Shown in pieces: positions 1 through 9,523 of a stretch of 26,720 nucleotides of DNA; the first letter of the stretch is position 1, and the number at the start of each line of letters is the position of its first letter. The position numbers were made by a program, and so were the translations under genes. The notes beneath the pieces are model-generated. The model was not told the origin of the DNA and searched no databases. It saw only the letters and a list, made by a program, of their open reading frames with translations. This DNA comes from Chara braunii (Eukaryota > Streptophyta > Charophyceae > Charales > Characeae), in contig BFEA01000491.1 of NCBI GenBank assembly GCA_003427395.1, positions 1,036,557 to 1,063,276 of the forward strand. Direction: 5' to 3'.

Positions 1-22
1 TTTTTCCAAAAAGAAAAACTTC

Positions 23-67
23 GGACCATTTCTCGGCCTATGCGTGTCATCCTCGTGCAGGGGCCAT
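23..67 (-). pseudogene. U6 snRNA 3' fragment (truncated copy)
   Basis: Read on the minus strand this matches the 3' half of U6 spliceosomal RNA: the AUGGCCCCUGC segment, GGAUGACACGCAU, then CGAGAAAUGGUCC, followed by a T-rich end below position 23. The U6 5' half (the GAACGAUACAGAGAAGAUU region) does not continue above position 67, so the copy is cut. Several bases differ from the usual U6. It is one of three U6-derived sequences in the first 9 kb and is probably a dead retrocopy. Confidence 0.75.
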
Positions 68-159
68 ATCACCCCGGTGCGACTGATTTCAGCCGCGTGA
101 TCCCGAAGATCGCACGGCCGACAATCGGTCGCACCCTTTGTCAAATCGCGGCCTGCTCC

Positions 160-255
160 AAAAGGAGCTAGCCCGGTAGTGCAGGTTGTCGGGTTCAATC
201 CCCATGCCTGCGGGGTAGTAATCTGGCGACGATACCTACTGGGCTAGCTCCTTTT
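160..255. mobile_element. 96-bp inverted-repeat (MITE-like) element with T-arm-like core
   Basis: The ends are inverted repeats of 19 bp with one mismatch: AAAAGGAGCTAGCCCGGTA at 160-178 and its complement at 237-255. Inside, GGGTTCAATCCCC resembles a tRNA T-arm (B box), enclosed by a GCAGG/CCTGC pair. It could be a small MITE, a folded tRNA-derived relic, or part of a longer foldback; no clear target duplication is visible. Two short hairpins follow (GCCCTTC/GAAGGGC near 275-291 and AGCAGGC/GCCTGCT near 326-342). Confidence 0.5.
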
Positions 256-1124
256 CACATCAGAAAAGGAGCGGCCCTTCTATATGAAGGGCGCCTGGTG
301 CCTAGCAGGCCCCTTCCTAGTGCCTAGCAGGCTACGCCTGCTAAGCCAGCTTGCTGCTATGGCAGACGAATGGGGTCGGCGGCCGACAGCTTTAACAGCT
401 GCCCTACTCAGCCAACCTCGACGCCTTCGCCCTCGGGTCCTTGGCGCAAAAGCCGTATGGATCCTAAGCGATCCCTTCACGCCGCGGTCCATCTTGCCGA
501 ATCGCGCGGCTGGTAGCCTAGGCTTTAACTTTAGTTTTCCCATGACTGCACACTATTGCGGTCTCGTCGAAACCCGCGGACGACAGTGGCGACTCCCGTT
601 GTCGATGTCGTCCTGCGTCGACGATGTCAGGTTCAAAAAAGTTTAAGTCTCTCAATCATAGCGCTGGTCTGAATAAACTTTGGCAACGTCAATCTCATCA
701 AGTCTTCCAATTAGGTGAAAAGGTCAGACAGCGTCCGACATTGAAAAACATGGGCAGATACCCTTATCAGGGTTTCTGCCCCGACAGCGGCGCGTATACG
801 ACGAGGGTCGGCAACCGATATACGGACCACGTACTGGTGGTTTAACATTTTTTCACAAACTTTGACACATTTTTAAAACCAAAGAGAATCAAAGTGCAAA
901 AGAAAAGTAGAGCAAGCGAGGATAATATCGGAGAATATAACACATTAGGAAGATGGATGCACTCGATGGGTATCGAAAGAAAAGGATTACAAAATGAAAA
1001 AATTCAATTTTTGAATTTACTGGAATTCCATAGTGGGAAAGGGATCGGGTTACAAAGGAGATATTCGATAGGTTGCCGCTGAAAAATATCAGGCAAGCCA
1101 TGAAGTTGTCCAAGTATCATTTTG
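256..1124. other. No gene recognised; one 12-bp hairpin
   Basis: Short open frames exist on both strands, but none has a recognisable domain or a convincing composition. The only clear structure is a hairpin at 752-781, with arms GGGCAGATACCC and GGGTTTCTGCCC (one mismatch) and loop TTATCA. Sequence beyond about 845 becomes AT-rich and purine-rich. Confidence 0.6.
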
Positions 1125-1220
1125 ATGGAGGAGGAATTTGAGTCTATATTATACCATATAGCTAACGGAAAGGCTTTAGGAGCAAACAATGTGATTGTGA
1201 GTTGTTATCAATTGGCATGA
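1125..1220 (+). pseudogene. Possible LINE reverse-transcriptase scrap
   Basis: A 31-codon frame contains HIANGKALGANNVIVSCYQ. This resembles the start of non-LTR reverse-transcriptase domains, where a short helix is followed by a K(S/A)xGxDG(I/V)xxE(F/L)Y motif. The key DG is replaced by NN and the frame closes at TGA, so nothing functional remains. The upstream open stretch at 894-1082 may belong to the same decayed element, but I cannot place it. This is a weak resemblance by eye. Confidence 0.25.
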
Positions 1221-3285
1221 AATGAAAATACCATTGACTGAAATGTTCCGCAATTATTAATAACAACCATAGTCACAAAAAATGTATGGTATTGGGTGAT
1301 CATATGCACGCAAAAAAAAAAAAAAGTAAGACACCTGACATCTGTAATTGGAAGTTGTTTCTTTCTCTTGAACGTTTCGTAAAACAATTTATGCGAAAAC
1401 TATTGTTAAATATATTTGGTGTTCCTTATCAACACTTGTAGAAAGGGATCCTATTGCATTTGTACAAAGTCGATGTTTGATAATATCCTATCTACAATCT
1501 ATATAACACTCGTACAAAGTGCGAAAGGTTTTTGTACAATGTATACTCATCGTATAATCTGTGCGACTCGATATGGTAAGGATTGGAAAAAACAAAGTCT
1601 AAGAGTTTCAAAAAAAAAAAAAGTGACAGAGTTTGTCATGATGAACTATGTTTTGTGTAGAAAAAAAACAAAATGATGATGAAATGAAAAATAAAATAAA
1701 AAATCATAAGGACTCATTTATGTATGGGTAAATGAATCTAACAATCTTTAGATATATGTAAATAAATAAATGTGTATGCTAACTGCAAATGTATAATTAT
1801 TTTAACCTATTTACAAATCTCAACATAAATTTATCTATAAATTTAAATATAGATATGTAGATTAAATTATCGATCGACGTATGGGGTAATATGGTAACCC
1901 ATTCCACCCCTTGAGTACAATAAAGTGCCTTCACATATTTCATTGCTTCAAAGATGACAAACGATGTTATGTCCAAACCTTAAATTATTTTTGTTAAAAC
2001 GTGCCTTGAGGCTAACTTTCCCCATACCTCTCATTGTTTGTAATTTAGCTAAAAGTTTTTCTATCTAGTATTGAGACTCGTCTTTAGATCTGTGGAATGA
2101 CTGTTGACTTCTTATAATATGAAATCTTCTCTTTAAATTTGTGGAATGACCATTGACTTAGATAAACTTCTCTAAGTCATATACACAATAGCCTTTGCAT
2201 GCGCAAAAAATATATTTGACAAGTATAATTTCATGAATTGAGGGAAGTGTTCTATCATTTTTCCTCTATGACGAACAATTATTATAAGTTCAACCTCTCG
2301 AATGAATGCAATTAGATTCCTTTTACTTTTATGGCATTGCTCCTAACTTGGGTAATGACCCCAGTCTTTTTTTCACGTTATTTGTAATAAATTTTTGGTC
2401 TCCTTGTTGCTATGTCGAAATAAAGTTTCTCTCTTCGCCCCCCCCCTCCTTCCCCTCCGCCCCACACTAAAAAAGGAAAAACTCTATTCAATTTTTACTT
2501 ATCTATTTATTTTTCAAAAGGGCTACTCGAACATTATTGCATTCGATTTAAACTTATGACCTGCTCATCAAAATTTATATGTGTCGTTTAGCTGGATGGG
2601 TTGGGTTGTTTCGTTTAAACCACCAGTACCTCTCTCAGCTATCGTTCCCGAGCCTAAAATACATCTGCGCGCCAAAAACAAATGAACCAGCGCATCACTA
2701 CTTTTGGTTGGCGCTAAGGGTCATGAGAGAGTTATTAGACACTGCCTGCGATATCTAGGGTATGCACATCTAGTTCCAGACACTGGGGTGCCTGGGTAAG
2801 TTTGGGGGGCACTAAGGGTCTATGGGGCCTGCAAAGAAGACGCCTATGCCTAACGCCTAAAGTACCCGTTTCACAGGGCTTGTTTGCGCATGTGCTTCAA
2901 CGAGGGCTCCATGGGGTTCCCGTTTAGCCCTACTAGTAGTCCTCCTGCAAACCCTGTCTGGGCAGGTCACCCCTGTCAGGATGGTAGAAGCGTGATGGTC
3001 CTGAGCGGTAGGCACTGAGGTAGGACTGGAAGTGGGGGTGCACCAGGGAGAATCGATGGACAAAGGAGGGTGGGTGAGGTCTTGTAATGAAAAAAGAAAC
3101 AAGACGGGTATAGCCCCCTAACATTCTTTCGTGCATTCACCCCGATTTGAAGTCTTCGTTCGATCAATTGTCCGCTTGCTTTGTACCATAAAGTCTCAGG
3201 CAGATAACAACCCCTAAGGTAGGCCTTGTGAACCTTCCTTTTCTATGAAGTACCGATGGGGAGCAGAGTAGCCTGTCAAGTTATT
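1221..3285. other. Intergenic sequence without recognised genes
   Basis: 1221-2430 is strongly AT-rich with short A and T runs and scattered stops in all frames. 2440-3285 has a more balanced composition and short minus-strand open frames without domain signals. I see no gene, RNA or element boundary here. Confidence 0.6.
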
Positions 3286-3289
3286 TATT

Positions 3290-3767
3290 CATTTTTTATT
3301 TTATTTTGAAGGCTAATTCTTTAAGCCCAACCAATTCAATTACCTGTCAAATCTGGACAGGCCGGCCTTTCAGGCCTTTTGTATTGTCATTATAGTATTA
3401 TGGGGAACCCTGTAGCAGCCCCATCCGTGCTAAAGTCTCCAACGTGGGAACATGATGCGGGAGCTGCACCCACCAGCAGGTGCGATAACTGGTACAACAG
3501 GTGGGCGATGACGGCCAGGGGTCAGCCGGTAGCATCAGGACCGAGCTTCTTCGATGGGCCGGTCACTGTGCTTCCCCTCCGGTCCCCTCCCCCTATGAAC
3601 ATCAAAAGTCGCTGGTAAATGCCACTCGGCCCTCGGTGGGACCAACGACCTATCTCTAGGTGGCGGACGCCAAGCTTGCCCAGGAAGGTACATGAGGGCA
3701 AGGGGAATTGAACCCAAGACCTCCTGAATGCCACTTGAGTGCCTTACCAACTGAGCTAGGCCGCTGG
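3290..3767 (-). mobile_element. tRNA-derived SINE, copy 1
   Basis: On the minus strand the element starts with a tRNA-like head: A box TAGCTCAGTTGGTA at 3758-3745 and B box GGTTCAATTCC at 3714-3704, the order and spacing of an internal RNA polymerase III promoter. A body of about 380 bp follows, ending in an A-rich tail (the T-rich stretch at about 3290-3313 on the plus strand). The same structure recurs at 4799-5274 with closely similar sequence throughout, which shows a mobile family. A clean target duplication is not visible for this copy. At about 475 bp it is long for a SINE. Confidence 0.75.
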
Positions 3768-3878
3768 ATTCAATTGTTTTTCCAAAGACAGCACCCACAA
3801 AAATGGAGGAGGAAAAGAGAAGGCCAATCTTTCAAAAAAAAAAACAAAAAAAAAAAGAAGGCCAATCTTTCAAAAAAA
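3768..3878 (+). repeat. Tandem duplication GAAGGCCAATCTTTC plus A-run
   Basis: GAAGGCCAATCTTTC followed by a long A-run occurs twice, near 3819 and 3857. The arrangement suggests slippage or two A-tailed insertions side by side, immediately before the U6 retrocopy. Confidence 0.6.
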
Positions 3879-3890
3879 AAAAAGATCCAC

Positions 3891-3909
3891 TGTCCTTCGG
3901 GACATCCGT

Positions 3910-3941
<32 letters not shown>

Positions 3942-3976
3942 GGCCCCTGCGCAAGGATGACACGCATATATCGAGG
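3891..3976 (+). pseudogene. Retroposed U6 snRNA copy with target-site duplication
   Basis: The sequence follows U6 from its 5' stem-loop (GTCC-TTCGG-GAC) through the invariant ACAGAGA box and AGATTAGCATGGCCCC to GGATGACACGCAT and TCGAGG. The terminal AAATGG plus U-tail is missing. It is flanked exactly by a 12-bp direct repeat, AAAAAGATCCAC, at 3879-3890 and 3977-3988, the mark of target-primed retroposition. No TATA box or upstream element typical of a live plant U6 gene is seen, because the left flank is an A-run. The ACAGAGA core is intact, so this is a young copy rather than an ancient relic. Confidence 0.85.
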
Positions 3977-4070
3977 AAAAAGATCCACCAGGGCACTCGG
4001 TGTAGTAGGGTCGAAGTAGGCCATTAGGTGAGTGTCCATAGGATTGGACGCTGTCCTCTGGGCCGAGTTA

Positions 4071-4547
4071 GGGCGTCGTTCGACACTCCTCGGGCATCCT
4101 CGGGCTCCGAGGATGAATCCTCGAAAAAAGTTTAGGGTTTTTGTCGTCTTCGTTCCACTCATCCTCGGAGCATCGGTTTTAGGACTCGTCCTCGGAGCAA
4201 TGTCAGAAAAAAAAAGTAAAAAAAAAAGTAAAAAAAAAAGTAAAAAAGTTGTGCTGCAGGCTTTCAGCCAATAGGGTGCCGCCACGATCAGAATTCTCGG
4301 TTGTAACGTCTCTCTACGTGCATGCCCTCTCCTCTCCGTGAAACACGGATCCTCGGGCTCCAAGGGACCTCAAGGGACCTCGCGAGGTCCCTTGGAGCCG
4401 AGGACGATTTGGCTGGGAAATCCTCGGAGCCCAAGGATTTGTCCTCGGATGTTTTCACATTTCTGTTCCGAAAATCGGCTCCGAGGACAGGTGGAACGGC
4501 GACGGAATCCTCGGAATCGCGTCCCCGAGGAGTGTCGAACGACGCCC
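4071..4547. mobile_element. PIF/Harbinger (Tourist)-like MITE, 477 bp
   Basis: The element has perfect 24-bp terminal inverted repeats (4071-4094 and 4524-4547, each beginning GGGCGTCGTTCG) and is flanked on both sides by the trinucleotide TTA (4068-4070 and 4548-4550). TTA/TAA duplications and GGG/GGC-starting termini are the signature of PIF/Harbinger elements and their Tourist MITEs. No transposase frame is present. The interior contains many TCCTCGG/CCGAGGA motifs in both orientations, a perfect 24-bp palindrome around 4382 centred on CCTCGCGAGG, and a short A-run array with AGT interruptions at about 4205-4250. Confidence 0.8.
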
Positions 4548-4550
4548 TTA

Positions 4551-4786
4551 GTCCCAGATGTAGTTAGTAGTAGTTAGAATGAGAAGCCAGCAGCTTGGAT
4601 TTAAAGATTTTAAGTGGAATTTTTCTCGATATGCAACCTCATGATGTCCATAAGCAACAGTGCATTGAGTCCGGTAGCACAGGCACGAAGTCTGATTAAA
4701 TAGACAAGTCTTCGGAAAGCATAGAGCAGAAGGTTTCCCAGGCAAGAGCCTGTAAGCTAAGCTTGCTGATGCTGCCAGTAGTTTCG
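4551..4786. other. No feature recognised between MITE and SINE
   Basis: Only short frames without recognisable content are present. Confidence 0.5.
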
Positions 4787-4798
4787 GGGTTGAATTGT

Positions 4799-5274
4799 TT
4801 TGTTTTTTTTTTTTTTAAAAGAAAGGCTAATTCTTTAAGCCCAATCAATTCAATTACCTGTCAAATCTGGACAGGACGGCCTTTCAGGCCTTTTTTATTG
4901 TCATTCTAGTATTACGGGGAACCCCGTAGCAGCCACATCCGTGCTCAAGCCTCCAACGAGGGAACATGCGGGAGCTGCACCCACCAGCAGGTGTGACACC
5001 TGCTACAGCAGGTGGGCGATACCGGCCAGGGGTCAGCCGGTAGCATCAGGACCGAGCTTCTTCGATGGGCCAGTCTCTGTGCCTCCCCTCCGGTCCCCTC
5101 CCCCTATGAACATCAGCAGTCTCTGCTCAATGCCACTCGGGGGGACCAACTGCATGTCTCTAGGTGGCGGGCGCCAAGCTTGCCCAGGAAGGTACATGAG
5201 GCCAATGGGGATTGAACCCAGCACCTCCTGAATGCCACTTGCGTGCCTTACCAACTGAGGTAGGTCGCTGGTTC
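4799..5274 (-). mobile_element. tRNA-derived SINE, copy 2, with 12-bp target duplication
   Basis: This is the second copy of the family at 3290-3767. On the minus strand the A box (TACCTCAGTTGGTA) lies at 5262-5249 and the B box (GGTTCAATCC) at 5218-5209; the body ends in an A-tail (T-run at about 4799-4820 on the plus strand). Perfect 12-bp direct repeats GGGTTGAATTGT sit at 4787-4798 and 5275-5286 and fix both ends, giving a 476-bp unit. Compared with copy 1 it has small deletions and a changed A box, so the family has been diverging. Confidence 0.85.
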
Positions 5275-5286
5275 GGGTTGAATTGT

Positions 5287-5700
5287 GAGGTCCCCGGCCT
5301 CGGTTTCCTGTTATAATGAATTGAAGTTGGATTGTTAAAAAAAAAAAAAGAGAGGAGGCCAAACTTTCGAAATGCCCCTCCGACTTCCATTTATTTGCGG
5401 TATGCCCCTCCAACGGACGACTTGCACCGTCGTGCCCCTGGGAGCTCTGAAGTTCCCTGCAGAAAAATGAGCACCGTACTGATAGCGTGCGGGGCCAGAT
5501 GTGGCAGGTAATCACGTGAGGGGCAGATCTGTAAATGGCCCGTCCGATGAACGGCAGATGTGCATTTCCGGCCTCCGCCCGGTCGATGATGTGTGGGGCC
5601 ATGCCAGCGGTGTCCCTCATCGCCACCCACACAACTGTGAACGCCATCTCCATTGACATAACGGCCTCTACGGTAGTCGATCTGCGAGTGTTGGGTTAAT
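5287..5700. repeat. Unrecognised sequence with reiterated TGCCCCT motif
   Basis: TGCCCCT occurs three times with irregular spacing (about 5373, 5403 and 5433). A minus-strand frame at 5390-5659 is open but continues through the SINE, so it is probably chance. No domain was recognised; this could be part of an undefined element. Confidence 0.35.
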
Positions 5701-5705
5701 TTTTG

Positions 5706-6032
5706 GTTGCTTCTACTGCAAGCAGGATTTCCTGCTGGTGAGCGTGGAAGCCCGTTCTCTTCTTCTTCTTCTTCTTCTTCTTCGTTGTTTCTTCCCTTTC
5801 TTTTCTCTCTCTTTTTGTTTTCTTCTTAGGGGCCCTGACTGGCAGAGCCCCGAAGATTTATTTTTTTGTATTCGCATGGTTCGAACTCCTGATCTGTACG
5901 TCAGAGAAAAGAAATCTTAGGGTTTGAAAAAAATAAAAAATAAAAATAAATCTTAGGGGCTCTGCCAGTCAGAGAAAAAAAAAAATCTTGCTTCTACTGC
6001 AGGATTCCCGCTGGTGAGCGCGGAGTTACATG
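5706..6032. repeat. Element-like segment with direct and inverted repeats
   Basis: Two inverted 26-bp copies with one mismatch lie at 5835-5860 and 5947-5972 (CTGACTGGCAGAGCCCC and its complement). Outside them, related direct copies of TTGCTTCTACTGCA and GCTGGTGAGCG lie at about 5708-5745 and 5989-6020. A (TTC)n run sits at 5758-5782. The layout suggests a small foldback element or a duplication, of undetermined origin. Confidence 0.45.
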
Positions 6033-6127
6033 TGTCCGATTCAGTCCCTACGAAAGGTATTCTCTTCTTCTGCTCGTCCATGCCGCATCATTTCCCTCCG
6101 CGCTACCACTCCTTTCCGGCCTTACCT

Positions 6128-6345
6128 ACCTTCTCCTCCTCCTCCTCCCCCTCCTCCTCCCCCTCCCTCTTCTTCTCTCCTCCTCCTCTTCCTCCTCCTC
6201 CTCCTTTTCCATTTTCTTCTTCTTCTTCTTCTCTCCTCCTCCTCTTCCTCCTCCTCGTTTTCCATCTTCTTCTTCTTCTTCTTCTTCGGCTTTTCCTCCT
6301 CCTCGTCTTCTTCTTCTTCTTCTTCTTCTTCTTCTTGTTGCTCAT
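6128..6345. repeat. (TCC)n/(TTC)n pyrimidine tract
   Basis: About 220 bp is nearly pure C and T on the plus strand, alternating TCC and TTC triplets. Apparent Ser/Leu/Pro-rich or Lys/Arg/Glu-rich frames here are products of the repeat and are not genes. Confidence 0.9.
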
Positions 6346-6696
6346 CTTCGGATTCTCCAGCTCTGCTAGATTACAAACGCCTTGAATCGTCTACTTCCTG
6401 TTGTCCTGCATTCCCTCCCAAACTGATGACGAGATGGCACGCCTTCGGCATACACATCCTAAGCTTGCCATTTTGAATTGCAGGGCTACTACACTCTGTA
6501 TCCTACCCCTCCCTCCATGCGCCGAAAAAAGACGGGAAAGAGAAATGGCCGAAAAAAGAAGAAGTAAAGAGAAAGGAAAACTACTTTTCAAAGATTCGAA
6601 CTCAACAGTCTGGGGTCTACGTCAGGGGAAATTACTGTAATAGGTTATAGTGGTGACGATGACTTAGAACTTAGAAGAAAGCACGTTTGGTGTGGC
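6346..6696. other. No gene recognised between the pyrimidine and purine tracts
   Basis: Mixed sequence with short open frames on both strands and no recognisable motif. Confidence 0.5.
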
Positions 6697-6742
6697 GGAA
6701 GGAAGGAAGGAAGGAAGGAAGGAAGGAAGGAAGGAAGGAAGG
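6697..6742. repeat. (GGAA)n microsatellite
   Basis: About eleven tandem GGAA units stand just before the (GAA)n region. Confidence 0.95.
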
Positions 6743-6814
6743 ATTTAGGACGGCGGGGATGGAGGAATCGTGGTAGGCGCACATTCATGCCGCTTTGTCA
6801 GCTCTGGGGGGGGG

Positions 6815-7375
6815 GAAGAAGAAGAAGAAGAAGAAGAAGAAGAAGAAGAAGAAGAAGAAGAAGAAGAAGAAGGAGGGGCTGGGTGGAGGAGAAAGAGGCA
6901 GGGGAAGAACGAAGGGGCTGGGTTTGTATGTAAGTAGGAGGACAAGTACGAAAGGGCGAGAGGGGGGGGGGAAGAAGAAGAAGAAGAAGAAGAAGAAGAA
7001 GAAGAAGAAGGTGTAGTGAAGATGAAGAGGAGACAGCAGGTGTAATGAAAAAGATGAAGAAAGGGAGGAAGTGGAGGAGGAGGAGGAGAACAAGAAGAGA
7101 GGCACAAGAAGAAGGACAAGGAAAGGAAGAGGAGAAGAGGCGAGTAGCGTGAAGAAGAAGAAGAAGACCAAGATGGAAGAAGCAAATATGTGTAGTGAAG
7201 AAGAAGAAGAAGAGGAGGAGGATTAGGACGAGGAAGAAGAAGAAGAAGAAGAAGAAGAAGAAGAAGAAGAAGATATAGAAAAATGAAGAAGAAGGCAAAG
7301 GAGGAGAAGATGAAGAAGAGGCAAGTGTAGTCAAGAAGAAGAAGAAGAAGAAGAAGAAGAAGAAGAAGAAAAGGC
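6815..7375. repeat. (GAA)n purine-rich tract
   Basis: Several (GAA) arrays (about 6818-6870, 6972-7011, 7225-7272 and 7334-7371) are joined by purine-rich sequence. The plus strand is overwhelmingly A and G over roughly 560 bp. Long open frames on either strand here are repeat artefacts. Confidence 0.9.
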
Positions 7376-8154
7376 AGCTCGATGAATCAAGTGAAAGAGA
7401 CACACGGTTGGGCTACCACCCCGCATTCTGGTCATGTGATAGAGCTCCTAACTGCTTTGTCCCCCTTAATTTCTCAGTTTTGCCTGATGTCCAACCCCCC
7501 TGTAGGTGGAGGGGGAGGGAGGGTTGGAGGGGAGGGTTCATTCTGCAAACTAGACTTTCCCACCATTTCCTCCCCCTCCCCCCCCCCCTCCTTGGAATGG
7601 AATTCCGCCTTTGCAGGCCCTTGTTTTTTTTTTTTTTTAACTCGGAATTTCCGGTCCCCATGCAAGCATGGCCTATTTTCCAGTCATAATGAATTTTGAA
7701 CCTCCCTGTACAGGCTGAGGAGATTGAAATTATGAATGGCTTAAAAAAAAAAAAAAAAAAAAAAAAAATCATGAATGGGTTCGAGTGTGTGAATTAGGGA
7801 ATACCCACGCTACAATTATCATGCCTGACAGCGATTACGACCAATTTTTCGTATCTATGGAAAAGAAAAAAAAAAGAAAAAAAAAAAAAGCGAGCAACAG
7901 TTGTTGATGGACTTCACGTGTGAGCATTTGCAATGAACCTCCCCTCAATCCACACACGAACTCCACACATATGCATGAGTAGCAGAACATTCACGTGAGA
8001 GTTCACACTCGATGCCAATCAACTGCGACGGTCTGGAACCGAGACCCTCTGGGACAGGGCCAACTGGGACTCTGGGATCGGGACTGGAACAACATGTTAC
8101 AGCGCGAAATCCTTTCAATGTCTTTTTGTTGATGAGGTCATCAATTGGTCAAGG
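7376..8154. other. No gene recognised; A-runs
   Basis: The segment holds A-runs at about 7743-7768 and 7867-7890, a T-run at 7623-7638, and otherwise unassigned sequence. Confidence 0.5.
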
Positions 8155-8535
8155 CAGGGAATCCTCCCCTCCCTTCCCCGAAACACACAGCCCCCAACCA
8201 CCCCCCACCCCCTCCCCCGACTCGGCTGTGGCTCCCCCCTTTTTCTGTTTCACCGCCACATCTCGTCTCTTCTCTTCCTAACCCGCTTCCCACCTCTTCT
8301 TCACCATCTTCCCCCTCCCCTCCCCCGTCGTTCTCCCTCCTCCCCAATACTCCTTCCTCCTCATTTTCCTCCTCCTCCCTCCTCTTCCTCCTTTTCCTCC
8401 TCCTCCCTCCTCTTCCTCCTTTTCCTCCTCCTCCCTCCTCTTCCTCCTTTTCCTCCTCCTCCTCCTCTTCCTCCTCTTCCTCCTCCTTCCTCCTCCTTCC
8501 TCCCTCCTCTCCTCCGCCTCTCTCTCCACCATTAT
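8155..8535. repeat. (TCC)n-rich pyrimidine tract
   Basis: Nearly pure pyrimidine on the plus strand from about 8265, with a duplicated TCC/TTTTCC pattern at 8360-8460. No gene. Confidence 0.9.
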
Positions 8536-8730
8536 TTGTCGTCTGTTTTTTTTATGATGGTTGATGTGTCCTTTCTATGTGTGTGGGACTGAAGATGCTG
8601 GGGACCGGGTCCAGCATAACCGCAAGGGGAAACCAGCCAGAACTGCTGTCTGTGCACTAGAGAACGCCCTGCTACATTGTTCAGGCCTTTTTTTTTTTGT
8701 TTTTGACGTGAACCGGAGGCATTCATTCAG

Positions 8731-8887
8731 TGTGAAAAAAATTAGAGCATTCCTCGATTTATGCGTGTCATGTGAAAAAAATTAGAGCATTCCTCGATTT
8801 ATGCGTGTCATCCTTGAAAGCCCAGGGGCCATGCTAATCTTCACTCTCTTTATCGTTCCAGTTTTAACGGATGGGATGTCCCGAAGC
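8731..8887 (-). pseudogene. U6 snRNA pseudogene with duplicated 3' tail
   Basis: On the minus strand the copy reads CTTCGGGACATCC, GGAACGATA, GAAGATTAGCATGGCCCC, GGATGACACGCATAAATCGAGG and a T-rich tail. It carries small insertions, including one that splits the ACAGAGA box and another between CCCCTG and AAGGATG, so it cannot make normal U6. The final 40 bp, including the T-run tail, is duplicated exactly (8731-8770 and 8771-8810). Confidence 0.8.
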
Positions 8888-9033
8888 ACCTAACCAGGGC
8901 TTCTGACTATGGTTTGCCCTAAACAATCGTTAGCCCCCTGAAGGTTTCCAGGGCCTAGAAAGCCCAGCGGACATCCTGGAGCTGGGCACGGCAGGTTTCA
9001 CACAGAATTGCAAACCCCTAGCCCTGAGCTTGT
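8888..9033. other. Flank of U6 pseudogene, no feature
   Basis: Nothing recognised. Confidence 0.4.
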
Positions 9034-9232
9034 CCACGTTCAGTCACAGGAATCTCAGGCAATCTGACATTTTGGCACAGCTGCAGGTCCAGGTCCAACA
9101 TGTAACCACGTCAGCCGTTTGAGTTCGAGGGTCCAGGTCCAAAGTGTGAATCCGGCGCTGAACCTGCCCACGTTCAGCCACAGCAATCTCAGCCAATCTG
9201 ACATTTTGGTACAGCTGCAGGTCCAGGTCCAC
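9034..9232. repeat. Two copies of a 134-bp-period repeat
   Basis: A segment of about 65 bp (CACGTTCAG...CAGGTCCAGGTCCA) occurs at 9034-9099 and again at 9168-9231 with few changes. Confidence 0.85.
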
Positions 9233-9333
9233 CCGGTCCTGCCGAGCTTCAACCAAGAACTAATTTGCAGCCTGTGATCCCTTCACAGACCTGCCGGACA
9301 TCCGGCAAACCTTCACAGGGCCTGAGGTCCAAT

Positions 9334-9523
9334 CAGGAACCTAGGCACGACCAGGTTCACACTTTGGTTTGGACCCTGGTCCTGTCCAGGAACCTAGGCA
9401 CGACCAGGTTCAGACTTTGGTTTGGACCCTGGTCCTGTCCAGGAACCTAGGCACGACCAGGTTCACACTTTGGTTTGGATAGGCACGACCAGGTTCACTC
9501 TTTGGTTTGGGCCCTGGTCCTGT
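9334..9523. repeat. 53-bp minisatellite, about 3.5 copies
   Basis: Units starting CAGGAACCTAGGCACGACC lie at 9334-9386 and 9387-9439; a shortened one is at 9440-9479 and a unit lacking its start at 9480-9523. The motif TTCACACTTTGG also occurs inverted at about 9135, linking this array to the preceding repeat. Confidence 0.9.

Noticed and set aside
894-1082. Possible helicase-associated or viral-type domain in a 62-codon frame
   Set aside because: The resemblance (LGRWMHSMG...LQNEKIQFLNLLEF) is too short and weak to support any family.
5033-5659. 208-codon minus-strand frame
   Set aside because: It runs through the SINE head and body and an A-run, so it is not a continuous gene.
6030-7403. 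Long open frames of Ser/Phe/Leu or Lys/Glu
   Set aside because: Direct translations of TTC/TCC/GAA triplet repeats.
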